From Lachancea dasiensis (Eukaryota; Ascomycota; Saccharomycetes; Saccharomycetales; Saccharomycetaceae), in the NCBI GenBank assembly GCA_900074725.1, contig LT598459.1, forward strand, positions 692,467 to 756,466: a DNA stretch of 64,000 bases, read 5' to 3'. Position 1 is the first letter of the stretch. Each line of letters starts with the position of its first letter. Below the pieces are notes generated by a model. That model was not told where the DNA came from. It saw only the letters and a program-made list of their open reading frames with translations, and ran no database searches. Positions 1-10,110 of the stretch are shown here, piece after piece. Made by a program: the position numbers and the translations under genes.

Positions 1-2550
1 GTAGGAAATCGATCGTGCAGCGCCAAAACTGTGACACTGCTCACTGATGATGAGACAAGCGTTATCGTTCCTTTTAACAACCAGCTGAAGGTTTACTCTT
101 TAGAAACGCGACAATGTGTGAAGACTTTGAAGTACGCAAATAATGAGCAATTGACACAACTGTTTTTGGGTCCAGAGGCGGCTCAAGTATCTCACATTGC
201 ATTGGGCAACCTGCTGCTCCAGGAAGGCATAGATGAGAGCAGAGCACGCGAGATAAGCGTGTTTTCTTCCCGTGGGCACCTCGTTGTACTTAATTACAAG
301 GGTCGCTTAGTTGAGGTACCCAAAGTAGTGCACCTGGGAGAGAATTTCCAGCCGGGAGAGTCACTGGTGAAGATATTTCAAAATACCCAAAACTACGACG
401 TAAGGTTCCTCACTTCGTTGCAGGACTCATCTGCCGGGTATACATACCGATTGTACGATTATGTGTGTTCGGAGAAGAAATTGGTCTTTCGCGAAGACTT
501 CTCGGACGTTTTACTCTCTGCATGGTCTTCTAATGATGAGTATTTATGTTTGTTAACAAAGGATGCCGATGGGAGGAAATGCTTAAGTGTTAAGCCTCTG
601 TTCCCAGGTGCTAAAGACGATGCTCACAGTTTTCCATTACCAGTGACAGGGGCCTCTTCTACGACCTCTTCCAGCTCGCACTTCGTTACCGTGATGGCTG
701 TCGACAACTACTGTTCACAATTGGCGATAGGATTTGCCTCAGGGGTTATCAATGTCATTAATTTGCAAGATAGATCAAGTCGGTTGCTAAAATGGCACAT
801 AGATTCTGTCCTATCGTTGTGTTTTACGTCAGACAGCTCTTATTTGATTTCTGGTGGATGGGAAAAAGTTTTGAGTTTTTGGCAGTTGTCGAGCAACTTA
901 CAACAGTTTTTGCCTCGTCTAAGTGGCGTCGTGATTGATTGCAATATAATCAACGATAAATTTTACAGCGTGGGCCTTCAGATAACTGACAATCAATCGA
1001 CTTCAGACTACCAAATTATGTTGCTCAACTCCACGGATTTAAAATCCAGAGTTAACATTAGCGGTCCTCTTTCTGTTTTTCATTCCACAATAAAAGATGC
1101 ACAATTTCCTTTTTCCGCTGTGTCATCTAAGTCATCTGCATCAACGTCCGACTTGGGCAAGGCGTCAAAAAAGCAGCAAAGAAAACTACTTAAGCGCAAG
1201 AGACAAGATTTTAGCTCTATCTTTGAGATCCAGCCCAATACAAAGCATCTGTATTTCCCTCATACTTCGGCTGTTCAAGCTTATGACTTTTACAAAAATG
1301 AGCAGATATCATATCAATACCTTGCATCAGGCGTCAACAATTCCATGGGTAAAGTGAGGTCAGAGTTGAATTTGAAAGATCCAGTAATAGTTGATGTGAA
1401 ATTCACGAAGGATGGCATATGGATGATTTCTTACGAGACAGAATTTCCCCCCGATAATCTGCTATCATCTAATGATCTCTTACACGTTTTGAAATTTTGG
1501 CGATTATCTCCAGAAGGCGAATGGGAGCTATCCACCAAGGTTTTGAGCCCACATGGGGCGAAGGCTCCAATCACGAGCATATTGGTAGCGCCTAGATCCA
1601 TCAACAGCGGTCATGGCTGTTTAACTGCTGATAACAACGGTGGTCTAAAATATTGGTGCTTTGATGAAAAATCCAGTAATTGGCATTTATCGAAAGTAGC
1701 AACGGCGAATAATAATCACTTCAACAACTCCGTAGAGTTGGCTTGGTCTTTCGATGGAAGTTTGATTTTCCACGCATTTGATGATAAAGTGACAATTTTG
1801 GACTTCAACCTGTTCAGAAAATTTCAAGAAGGATCTGACACTGCTTTCAATGAACTCACAATGGACTCTGCGGTGCAGGCAATGATGCTTGTTAATGATT
1901 GCAACCTGATAGTCGCCACTCAAACGACTTTAAATTCTGTTGATTTGCTGCTAGGCAAGGTTTACAATTCATTTGACCTGTATCCATATGTGAATGGCGT
2001 TTATAAAAGTGGCCACCTCTCGAGGCTCATGAGTTGTGATGAAAATAGCGGCCGCGTAGCATTGGTAATCAACCAACAAATTCACGACCAACACAGTCAA
2101 CCCACTTCAAGTCACTCCTCACATGTCGTCGTTTTCAACTCAGACTTATCACAAAAACTCGGGGCCTTCTCGCACGACGAATACATTGCGTGCATTAGAT
2201 GGAATCATGGCACAGATTTTATTTTCTTAGACACCAAGAATAGACTTGGGGCTGTCAGCACTACTTTGAGCTCTGAAATGCTGGACGAAGCCGACAACGA
2301 TGCTACCTTCGATACACTGGCTTCAGAGAATTTCGAAGCTGAACTCCGGAAATTGGCTTTTTCCCGAAAAAATGACGATAGCGGTACCAGGGACACAAAA
2401 AGCATGGATGAAGGCGTTGAACTCGAGTTCATCAACGGTGAAAAATCTCAAAAGCTTCTAAATATGAACAGTTTTACTGGCATGTTTGAAAATCTTGAAA
2501 ATGTTCAAATGGATACCTTATTTGATAGAGTGCTGAAAGTAATTACATAA
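1..2550 (+). CDS. NAN1: U3 snoRNP WD-repeat protein Nan1/Utp17, 5' end outside window
   Basis: Component of the t-UTP subcomplex of the small-subunit processome, acting in the nucleolus in rDNA transcription and early 18S pre-rRNA processing. The frame is open from base 1 and encodes 849 residues in the window; S. cerevisiae Nan1 is near 896, so roughly 50 N-terminal residues lie upstream. The first ATG-like codon in the window is GTG at 31, which is not a real start. Degenerate WD40-like repeats run through the protein (for example the segment with SGGWEKVLSFWQL around residue 290), and a Lys/Arg-rich patch (KKQQRKLLKRKRQ) lies near residue 390. NPT1 follows on the same strand. Identification rests on family recognition and on KAP120 being the next conserved neighbour, as in yeast. 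Confidence 0.88.
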   Translation, partial: VGNRSCSAKTVTLLTDDETSVIVPFNNQLKVYSLETRQCVKTLKYANNEQLTQLFLGPEAAQVSHIALGNLLLQEGIDESRAREISVFSSRGHLVVLNYKGRLVEVPKVVHLGENFQPGESLVKIFQNTQNYDVRFLTSLQDSSAGYTYRLYDYVCSEKKLVFREDFSDVLLSAWSSNDEYLCLLTKDADGRKCLSVKPLFPGAKDDAHSFPLPVTGASSTTSSSSHFVTVMAVDNYCSQLAIGFASGVINVINLQDRSSRLLKWHIDSVLSLCFTSDSSYLISGGWEKVLSFWQLSSNLQQFLPRLSGVVIDCNIINDKFYSVGLQITDNQSTSDYQIMLLNSTDLKSRVNISGPLSVFHSTIKDAQFPFSAVSSKSSASTSDLGKASKKQQRKLLKRKRQDFSSIFEIQPNTKHLYFPHTSAVQAYDFYKNEQISYQYLASGVNNSMGKVRSELNLKDPVIVDVKFTKDGIWMISYETEFPPDNLLSSNDLLHVLKFWRLSPEGEWELSTKVLSPHGAKAPITSILVAPRSINSGHGCLTADNNGGLKYWCFDEKSSNWHLSKVATANNNHFNNSVELAWSFDGSLIFHAFDDKVTILDFNLFRKFQEGSDTAFNELTMDSAVQAMMLVNDCNLIVATQTTLNSVDLLLGKVYNSFDLYPYVNGVYKSGHLSRLMSCDENSGRVALVINQQIHDQHSQPTSSHSSHVVVFNSDLSQKLGAFSHDEYIACIRWNHGTDFIFLDTKNRLGAVSTTLSSEMLDEADNDATFDTLASENFEAELRKLAFSRKNDDSGTRDTKSMDEGVELEFINGEKSQKLLNMNSFTGMFENLENVQMDTLFDRVLKVIT

Positions 2551-2767
2551 AATTGAGTAAAATAGGGCTAAAATGCTAACGGCAACCGATCTGTATGATT
2601 CGTATTATTCTCGTTCTGCACCGGCAACTTCATATAAATTACACATACGAGTGACAATGGAGTAAGAAGTGATATTGTTATCAAAAAAAAATAAGATCTT
2701 TAAGTGTCACCTTATTACACCTGTCATATCTTTAGGTCAGGTCCTCTATTGAACACCTCCATCAACA

Positions 2768-4057
2768 ATGTCCAAACCAACTATCGAGTCCTTATTGGAC
2801 ACAGATATGTACAAGCTTACCATGCACGCCGCTGTAGTCAAAAATTTTCCAGAGGCAAAAATCATCTACAAATACACCAATAGATCACCGCAGATGACTT
2901 TCAATGAAGAGGCTGTAGAATGGCTTAAGAAGGAGATCAATCTTCTGGGTAACTTGAAATTTACTACAGAGGAAATAGACTATTTGAAAGAGGCAATTCC
3001 ATACCTTCCTGACGAATATTTGACTTTCCTTGCCAGTGGCCAATTGTCCATCATCCCTTGTGAGCAAATTGAAGTATCAACAGAGCCTGCTGACCAGAAA
3101 GGTGGGCTGCATATCAACTTAAAGGTACACGGTTTGTGGAAAGACACCATATTGTATGAAATTCCCCTTTTATCATTGATTTCCGAAGCCTATTTTAAAT
3201 TTGTTGATACCGACTGGAGCTACGACAACCAAGTGGAAAACGCCTATCAAAAGGCTTGCACTCTGATCGAACATAACATAAGTTTTAGTGAATTTGGAAG
3301 CAGAAGAAGAAGGTCAAAAGAAGCCCATGACCTGGTAATGCAAGGAATCATGCAAGCCGTCAAGGAAAAAGGAGTAGAGGGCAGAAAATGTTTTGCAGGT
3401 ACATCAAATGTTTTGTTCGCAAAAAAGTATGGAGTGAAGCCAATTGGAACTGTTGCACACGAATGGATGATGGGTATCGCTTCTATCACCGGGGACTATG
3501 TGCACGCTAACCAAAATGCTATGGAATTCTGGGTCCAGACATTTGGAAAGGAAAATGCAGGTTTGGCTCTAACGGACACTTTTGGTACAGAAGATTTCCT
3601 GAAATCTTTCAAGCCCCCTTATTCAGATTTCTATGTTGGTGTCAGACAAGACTCGGGTGACCCTGAGGAATACACTAAAAAAATCTCGCATCACTACATG
3701 GATGTACTCAAACTTCCAGCCTTCTCAAAGATAATATGCTACTCAGACTCTTTGAATCCGCAAAAAGCCATAGACTATGCACAAACTGCTCACAAATATG
3801 GTTTAAAGGCAACTTTTGGCATCGGGACAAACTTCACAAACGACTTCCAGACCTCCACCGATCCATCCAGAAATAGTGAGCCGCTTAACATTGTCATAAA
3901 GTTGTTGGAGGTCAACGGTAATCATGCGATTAAGATTTCTGATAATTTGGGCAAAAATATGGGTGATCCTGAAACTGTCCGCCAGGTTAAGGAACAGTTG
4001 GGCTACGTCGAACGCACCTGGAAAGGTGATAACGAAGCACACAGATGGACTTCTTGA
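2768..4057 (+). CDS. NPT1: nicotinate phosphoribosyltransferase
   Basis: Converts nicotinate and PRPP to nicotinate mononucleotide in the NAD salvage (Preiss-Handler) pathway, in cytosol and nucleus. The product is 429 residues, the same length as yeast Npt1. The N-terminal LLDTDMYKLTMH motif, the GTSNVLFAKKYG segment, the histidine in GTVAHEWMMG (the residue phosphorylated in the family) and the VRQDSGDPEEY phosphate-binding motif are all present. The ATG at 2768 is preceded by CAACA and gives the family N-terminus. It sits between NAN1 and KAP120, which are adjacent in S. cerevisiae, where NPT1 lies on the sister block next to PTP2. Product assignment is secure. Confidence 0.96.
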   Translation: MSKPTIESLLDTDMYKLTMHAAVVKNFPEAKIIYKYTNRSPQMTFNEEAVEWLKKEINLLGNLKFTTEEIDYLKEAIPYLPDEYLTFLASGQLSIIPCEQIEVSTEPADQKGGLHINLKVHGLWKDTILYEIPLLSLISEAYFKFVDTDWSYDNQVENAYQKACTLIEHNISFSEFGSRRRRSKEAHDLVMQGIMQAVKEKGVEGRKCFAGTSNVLFAKKYGVKPIGTVAHEWMMGIASITGDYVHANQNAMEFWVQTFGKENAGLALTDTFGTEDFLKSFKPPYSDFYVGVRQDSGDPEEYTKKISHHYMDVLKLPAFSKIICYSDSLNPQKAIDYAQTAHKYGLKATFGIGTNFTNDFQTSTDPSRNSEPLNIVIKLLEVNGNHAIKISDNLGKNMGDPETVRQVKEQLGYVERTWKGDNEAHRWTS

Positions 4058-4303
4058 AGAAACTCAGTGGATAGTGTGTAACATAAACCTATGGCTCTAC
4101 AAACGAGTCGTGGCGCGTGATTTTCAAATTTTATTATAAGGGAACACTTCTTATAGACTACATCTTGCCTGAAACATGAGATCATTACTTAATTTTGACC
4201 TTTGAATAAAATATCTTCCTGTCCAGCGATCCTAGACGTTCAACACTTGTGCTAAAGTGCTGCTCTAGCCTTGGTGTATACAAACGGGCTCAGTTTAGTT
4301 ATC

Positions 4304-7300
4304 ATGGTTAATGAGTCCTCAAATTTGAATGAGCTGAACCTTGTTCAGGTTCTTGAGCAGGCTAGTGATGCTAGACACATCGGATCTGAAAGCCAAAAAT
4401 TGGCAGAACATCAGCTAAAATTGTGGGAGACAGAAAAAGGATTCCATTTTCTTTTGCAATCCATATATCTAGATCTATCCATCTCGTTGAACATCCGGTG
4501 GCTCGCCATCATTCAATTTAAAAACGGCGTGGAAAAGTACTGGCGTTCTACCAGAGTCCATGCTATCTTGAAAGACGAAAAAGCTTCTATTAGGGCACGA
4601 TTATTCGATCTCATTGATGAAAATAACAGTCAATTATGCATCCAAAATTCGCAAGCCACAGCGCGCATAGCCCGTCTGGACTTTCCCGGAGACTGGCCCA
4701 ACCTTTTTGAAATCCTTGAGCAATTATTCGAGAATGATTCGATACTACGTGACAATATTAAGATGTATAATCTTTTACTGATCACTAATCAGGTTGTCAA
4801 AGTTATGGCCACTGCAAGAATCGGTAGATGTCGACCAGCCATGCAGAGTAAAACACCTCTTATTTTTTCTTCAATCGTCAGAACCTACATCAAGGCGTTC
4901 AATGAATGGACCTCGGCAACCAGTGTTGATGAGGACAGCTTATCTCAAATTCAGGTATCCTACCTTGCACTAAAAGTCCTGAGGCGTCTAACGATTGAAG
5001 GTTACGAGTCACCGCACAGAAATGAGCCCACTCGAGAATTTTTACAGATTTCCATCGGTCATTTTGAGACCCTCCTTTCACATTACGATAATTACAAAAG
5101 TTTTGATTCCTTTGAAAAATTTGTACGATGCTTTGGAAAGTTATACTTCAACCTCATATGCACATCGCCATCAAATTTTATCCTTTTACCTTGTTCGCCG
5201 CAAATTTTGATTGCCTTCACAAAACTGTTGATCGACCGCGCTCCCGACGTTTACAATGAAAATGCTGAAATAAATGGCGATTTCTGGGAGCAAATAGCCA
5301 TCCGTGGGCTCTTGATATTGAAAAAGTTAATCAACTTCATCCACAAGAAAGGAGCAGTTACGATAAGAGCCAAAAACGATAAGGCTGAAGTAGATGCCGC
5401 TATCCAGAGGATCTCAGTAGACTTTCTGAATGAGCAGCTTGTTAAAAAGTGGGTGGATTTACTAATGGAATGGTATATCAAATTGAGGCTGTCAGAGCTC
5501 GAGAACTGGTCTCTTGACCCTGAGGAGTGGATGAATGAACAGCTTTCCACCAGTTACGAATACCAAATAAGGCCTTGTGCAGAAAACTTTTTTCAGGATC
5601 TCATCAGCACATTCCCAGATTTACTGGTACCTTATCTTCTAAACAAAATTCAGACAGAAGTGAGGCAGTTGAGTAACACCATGGAAGACTTGTTGAGAAA
5701 AGATGCTATTTTCGCAAGTTTCCAACTTAGTGCGACTACGATAAGTGACTCAGTTGACTTTGATTCTCTACTCGTCGATGTCTTCCTACCGGAGGCAACC
5801 AGCTCGCATATCTCTCCAGAGCACACCAAGATACTGAAGAGAAGAATTGCGCTAGTTATAAATGAATGGTGCACTGTGAAGTGCTCAGAAGAAAGCAAGC
5901 AAACGTGCTATAAATTCTTTTTACAGCTCTTGACCTCAGAAACTGATCGGGTGATACTATTGACCTCGGTACAGACTCTTAGAACCTTAGTTGATGATTG
6001 GAATTTCAAAAAGCATGCATTCCAGCCCTTTTTGGATGACTTTGTCTTCGTTTTACTAAAAAGGATACTACCCTCCGTATCTCTCACCGAAACCCGCTTA
6101 TATGTGCTCAATACATTGAGTGACATTATTATCCAAACTAAGCCTTTAGTCACCAAAACCGTCCTCGTGGAGATTCTGCAGGTGATTCCTGAATTATGGG
6201 AGCTTTCCATCAAGGAGCCTGGCGAGTCAATATTGACGAATGCTCTATTAAGACTTTTGCGACACCTGGTGGACTCCCTGGGTAAGCATTCCTCTGCCAC
6301 TTGGCAAATTGCCTTACCCATTACACGCGTTGCCTGTGACTCAACCTCTGCATTTTATTCTCTGCTCTACGAAGATGGATTTGAGTTATGGCAAAGCCTA
6401 CTGCAAAACTACTCAGTAGAAGAGCAACAACTTGATACCTTGTTTTTCGATATTATTCCATTTTTGGACAATGCCGTGCAAAATCAAACTGAGATTTTAC
6501 CTACTCTCATAGAGATTGTTAAGAGCTATACCTTGATTTTAAGTGCTGAGCAGTTCATGAAACTTGAATCGTTTGCGCATATCATAGCGTATTTGTCAAA
6601 GTATTTGCTAAAGCTTCGTGATGATTCCTTCGACCTATTTCTCACAATTTTAGATGTCATCACGTTGGTACAAAACCAAAATGATGTAAACTCTCTTACT
6701 GAATTTTTGTCGAGGTCGGGAACGTTTACTGCCATATTCGATGCTCTTTTTTGTGAAGAACCCGTCTCAACTTTTCAAGCTGGTCAACTGCTTAAAGTAA
6801 TGGCCAGAATTGCATTTCTCAGCCCGCCCACTGTGTTACAGATACTTGAGGAATATCAATCTTTGTTGCCAACGATACAGCAAAATGCCTATGCCTCGTT
6901 AGAACAAAGAAAAACTCTTTACAGTGATTCACCCTTTAATGACCTCGTTGCCAGATTTCTGAGCACTTGGATTGTTTCTTTCAAAGACTTTTACGAGCCC
7001 AAGACCAAAAAAATCCACATTCTTGGTCTTTCGTCCATGCTCCAAACTCTGGTATTGCCCGTCCTAGCGGAATTTCCAACCATTGTCGCTATATGGGTCG
7101 AACTATTAGAAGAGATAAACGAAACAGCAGAGGGGGACTGCGAAAAGTTTCACCTTAAGGATGCCGACTTCGGAAGGGAACTTGGTGACGAATACATTCC
7201 GTCATGTGAACAACTGCGGATTGGAGAGTTATCGAAAACAAGAGACCCTGCTCACAATGTGAGTCTGAAAGCGCACATCAATCAAACACTCGAAGTTTTG

Positions 7301-7408
7301 CAGAGTGGGTTGGGGGCTCAGTTGGGGGAGCTCTTGTCATCCGTAGACGACGCGTTGCTGGAGAGTCTGAAGGTTTACTTGTCTATACCCTCCCAAATCC
7401 ATGAATGA
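4304..7408 (+). CDS. KAP120: karyopherin beta, Kap120 importin
   Basis: Importin-beta family nuclear transport receptor; in yeast it imports Rpf1 and contributes to 60S subunit assembly. The protein is 1034 residues from the ATG at 4304, against 1032 in yeast. An upstream TTG at 4271 would add 11 residues and is not needed. The N-terminal importin-beta domain is visible at about residues 25-110 (AEHQLKLWE, NIRWLAIIQFKNGVEKYWR), followed by alpha-helical HEAT-type repeats and an acidic C-terminal stretch. The stop lies 95 bp from the convergent PTP2 stop. Synteny with NAN1 (YPL126/YPL125 in yeast) supports the name. Confidence 0.93.
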   Translation: MVNESSNLNELNLVQVLEQASDARHIGSESQKLAEHQLKLWETEKGFHFLLQSIYLDLSISLNIRWLAIIQFKNGVEKYWRSTRVHAILKDEKASIRARLFDLIDENNSQLCIQNSQATARIARLDFPGDWPNLFEILEQLFENDSILRDNIKMYNLLLITNQVVKVMATARIGRCRPAMQSKTPLIFSSIVRTYIKAFNEWTSATSVDEDSLSQIQVSYLALKVLRRLTIEGYESPHRNEPTREFLQISIGHFETLLSHYDNYKSFDSFEKFVRCFGKLYFNLICTSPSNFILLPCSPQILIAFTKLLIDRAPDVYNENAEINGDFWEQIAIRGLLILKKLINFIHKKGAVTIRAKNDKAEVDAAIQRISVDFLNEQLVKKWVDLLMEWYIKLRLSELENWSLDPEEWMNEQLSTSYEYQIRPCAENFFQDLISTFPDLLVPYLLNKIQTEVRQLSNTMEDLLRKDAIFASFQLSATTISDSVDFDSLLVDVFLPEATSSHISPEHTKILKRRIALVINEWCTVKCSEESKQTCYKFFLQLLTSETDRVILLTSVQTLRTLVDDWNFKKHAFQPFLDDFVFVLLKRILPSVSLTETRLYVLNTLSDIIIQTKPLVTKTVLVEILQVIPELWELSIKEPGESILTNALLRLLRHLVDSLGKHSSATWQIALPITRVACDSTSAFYSLLYEDGFELWQSLLQNYSVEEQQLDTLFFDIIPFLDNAVQNQTEILPTLIEIVKSYTLILSAEQFMKLESFAHIIAYLSKYLLKLRDDSFDLFLTILDVITLVQNQNDVNSLTEFLSRSGTFTAIFDALFCEEPVSTFQAGQLLKVMARIAFLSPPTVLQILEEYQSLLPTIQQNAYASLEQRKTLYSDSPFNDLVARFLSTWIVSFKDFYEPKTKKIHILGLSSMLQTLVLPVLAEFPTIVAIWVELLEEINETAEGDCEKFHLKDADFGRELGDEYIPSCEQLRIGELSKTRDPAHNVSLKAHINQTLEVLQSGLGAQLGELLSSVDDALLESLKVYLSIPSQIHE

Positions 7409-7503
7409 GTAATCGTGTCGACATTACATACTACAAAATGAATTACTATTATTGAAAGGAATCATATTGGTCAACTTCATGTTTTGGCCCTCAAACAGAA
7501 TCA

Positions 7504-10110
7504 CTAGATTACCTCGTTGTTACTGCCCGTAGTTTTCCTTAATTCAAAATACTTTAATATAGCCTCATAACAAGTGATGTATTGGGTGAGGTTCTGGACC
7601 ATTGATATCCTTTGTTTCCTTAATTCATTAACAATAATGAAGACGAGGTCCTCTGGTATGTTCCACACATCAATCCGATTGCCGGTATCTGTAGGATGTT
7701 CCAAAACATTTAGGAGATAGTCCAGGGTTATGAAGACACCAGTACGTCCACAACCCGCAGAGCAGTGAACCAATAAAGGCGACCCACTCCCTGATCGTAC
7801 TAAACCTTCACTGGACTTGTTTGTATCAGAAGATTCGCCAACCTTTATTATTTCTTCGTATGTCTCACCGCGCTTTATACTTTCAATGAAATCATCACTA
7901 TCTTTTACTAGAAGATTCTTTATGCGATGCAGCTTCAAAACATCTCCCAACACAATCCCACAAGAGTCAAGCCACTTCGTGTATTGAAGCTGGCAGACAG
8001 TGTGTGTATCGCTGGGTGATTTACTCTTGATACCGTCTACCGGAATGTCGATTTGGGCTTTAGATTTTTTGACTATTGTACCATTAGCCTCAGTTTCAAT
8101 GATTTTCACGTTATGTGGATTGCAATCATTTGACTGCTGGGTTATTTCATCATTGCGGTTCCTTTTTACTTTGAAAACTCTCAAGATACAGCCCTTAACG
8201 CCACCCACATTTTCATAAGTTTCCTCGACAGCCACATCGAATTTCTTAAGAGTACTAGAATTCCAATAAATGTCCCATTTCCTCATGCTTAGTTCGTCAT
8301 CAGAGTTCAGCGAAAGAATCACTTTCACGCCATTTGTGATTACCACCTTCCAGAAGTCGTCAAGAGTAGACGGTAATGGGGCCTGTGTAGCAATGTAGCT
8401 GAATTCAGGATTGATCTGAGGTATTTTCAGGTAATTGGCATTGAAGTAATCATTGAATTGGTCATGTTCGATGGCAGTGTTGGGAGTTGTTATACTTTGT
8501 CTGTGGTCGAATGAAGTTGCTGGTAGCCGCAAGTTAGACCTCCCGGTTTCGGCCCGTGGTTCATTCAAAGCATCCAAGCTTTTTTCCCGGTTCGAACCAT
8601 CTTGAGAGAAATATGAGTTGCGTCTTTTGCGCAGTGCCTGGGTTGAGAGAGGAGGACTTGAGGCGGGTGTTGCAAAAGTTGAAAGAATTCCATGCTTATT
8701 TTCTGTTCCTATTGGCGAAGGCTCCAACTTAACTCTTGAGTGTTCGTAGGGCAAAATGTTGGAGTACCTATTCTTGGTGAACGACTGTATGCCACAAGTC
8801 ATGAGGTAGTCATCCATAGGTGTTTCAAGAACATCTTCTTCATCTTCGTCTTGAGATTCTGATGCTTGTTTGAGGCTTTTGTTCATTCTTTCTGATGATG
8901 TATCCCTCGCAAGCAGTTCTTGACTACCGTTGATCTTTGTCAATTTAGACCGGATATCTCGATTTTCTCCATCATGCAGTTCTTCGTGAATATCCATCTT
9001 CAGTTTGCCCTCTTCTGGTTGGTTGTACTCATCGTTATCGGAATCATAGTCGTGTCTATTTGGTTTGTACTGCTTTTGCATCTTTCGAAACGAATACAAT
9101 TTCGGTAACCTTGGGCGTCCTGTTGAGATCGTTTTCACGCATCGATTTGACAGATCTTCACCACCATTCTGCGGTCCTTGTTTAGATGACGATTGCAAAC
9201 AGCTTTCGAGCCGTCTGATCTCTAACTGTTCCAAGCACTCAAATGACTTCAAAATTTGTTGCAGATTTTCGTTGCCATCCTTCGAATAATTCTTCAACCA
9301 TCTCGGTAGAGTGTCATCGTCGGGCCGAATACTTGGAGGCATGTGAAAGGTAAAATACTTTTGTAGACTGTCGGGGGAATAGTGTATTGTGTCCTTTTTA
9401 AAAGATTGCACGAACATGTAATTTGAGTTGTCGACACGACTATTCCGATTGGGGATCGTAATCTTTAAATTCAAATTATGCTTGCGAAGGCCATTTACCG
9501 AGGTACTTTTGTTGAGGTTAGGGGATGATTTCGAATTTTTCAATGCTGGTGGGCGCGAATAGGGTATCTGCTGGGAATGCTGTGATTGTGGTGTGGGCGA
9601 GTTACTTTTCCCTGCTTGTAAAAAAACAAATCTGGTTTTTGGATTACCATTCTTGACTTCTAACAAATGCGTAATGGTTTTGTCCAAAATCTGGGATGTG
9701 GTGGAAGAGCAGTTTTGCAAAGTGCTACCTTCATCGTAAAACACAAATGTGGAGCATAAATCGACTTCCGATGCTAAAAGGTCTTGGGTGCTATGGTCTA
9801 AGGTGCGAACCAGTTGTGGAAACTGGAATTTGGGGCGCCGCAGAAGCGTTGAAGGAAACTTAAGGTGTACGCGAGTGTAATCAGGTAGCGGGAGAGGTAC
9901 TCCGCACTGCGAAACATCTAAAAACAATGGCGAATCCAAATTTTTGGCTTCTGCGATTGTCTCACAGCTCTGTAGCTGCGGGATGCATCGCGTTCCCGAC
10001 GTCATATCAACGGCGGGCGCCGAGCCCATTGTGGGCGATTTTACAGTGGACATGGAAGGTCCGACATGGGCTCTATAGTTCAGGTGCGTCTCTAACCTGC
10101 CGTGGCTCAT
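7504..10110 (-). CDS. PTP2: MAP-kinase tyrosine phosphatase Ptp2/Ptp3 type
   Basis: Protein tyrosine phosphatase that inactivates MAP kinases (Hog1, Fus3, Slt2 in yeast). The ATG at 10110 gives 868 residues; the longest frame starts five codons earlier on GTG just after a stop. The C-terminal catalytic domain has the complete signature VHCSAGCGRTGVF. Upstream pieces of the PTP fold include DYFNANYLKIPQ, YIATQAPLPSTLDDFW and VCQLQYTKW. The N-terminal 100 residues contain a rhodanese/CH2-like segment (PLFLDVSQC) of the kind that binds MAP kinase. A long low-complexity linker with an acidic patch (ESQDEDEEDVLE) separates the two. Length lies between yeast Ptp2 (750) and Ptp3 (about 928), as expected for an unduplicated locus; synteny with NPT1 and RET1 points to PTP2. 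Confidence 0.9.
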   Translation of the reverse strand: MSHGRLETHLNYRAHVGPSMSTVKSPTMGSAPAVDMTSGTRCIPQLQSCETIAEAKNLDSPLFLDVSQCGVPLPLPDYTRVHLKFPSTLLRRPKFQFPQLVRTLDHSTQDLLASEVDLCSTFVFYDEGSTLQNCSSTTSQILDKTITHLLEVKNGNPKTRFVFLQAGKSNSPTPQSQHSQQIPYSRPPALKNSKSSPNLNKSTSVNGLRKHNLNLKITIPNRNSRVDNSNYMFVQSFKKDTIHYSPDSLQKYFTFHMPPSIRPDDDTLPRWLKNYSKDGNENLQQILKSFECLEQLEIRRLESCLQSSSKQGPQNGGEDLSNRCVKTISTGRPRLPKLYSFRKMQKQYKPNRHDYDSDNDEYNQPEEGKLKMDIHEELHDGENRDIRSKLTKINGSQELLARDTSSERMNKSLKQASESQDEDEEDVLETPMDDYLMTCGIQSFTKNRYSNILPYEHSRVKLEPSPIGTENKHGILSTFATPASSPPLSTQALRKRRNSYFSQDGSNREKSLDALNEPRAETGRSNLRLPATSFDHRQSITTPNTAIEHDQFNDYFNANYLKIPQINPEFSYIATQAPLPSTLDDFWKVVITNGVKVILSLNSDDELSMRKWDIYWNSSTLKKFDVAVEETYENVGGVKGCILRVFKVKRNRNDEITQQSNDCNPHNVKIIETEANGTIVKKSKAQIDIPVDGIKSKSPSDTHTVCQLQYTKWLDSCGIVLGDVLKLHRIKNLLVKDSDDFIESIKRGETYEEIIKVGESSDTNKSSEGLVRSGSGSPLLVHCSAGCGRTGVFITLDYLLNVLEHPTDTGNRIDVWNIPEDLVFIIVNELRKQRISMVQNLTQYITCYEAILKYFELRKTTGSNNEVI

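Noticed and set aside
5908-6321. 137-codon minus-strand frame opposite KAP120
   Set aside because: Shadow of the well-supported KAP120 coding sequence; no motif of its own.
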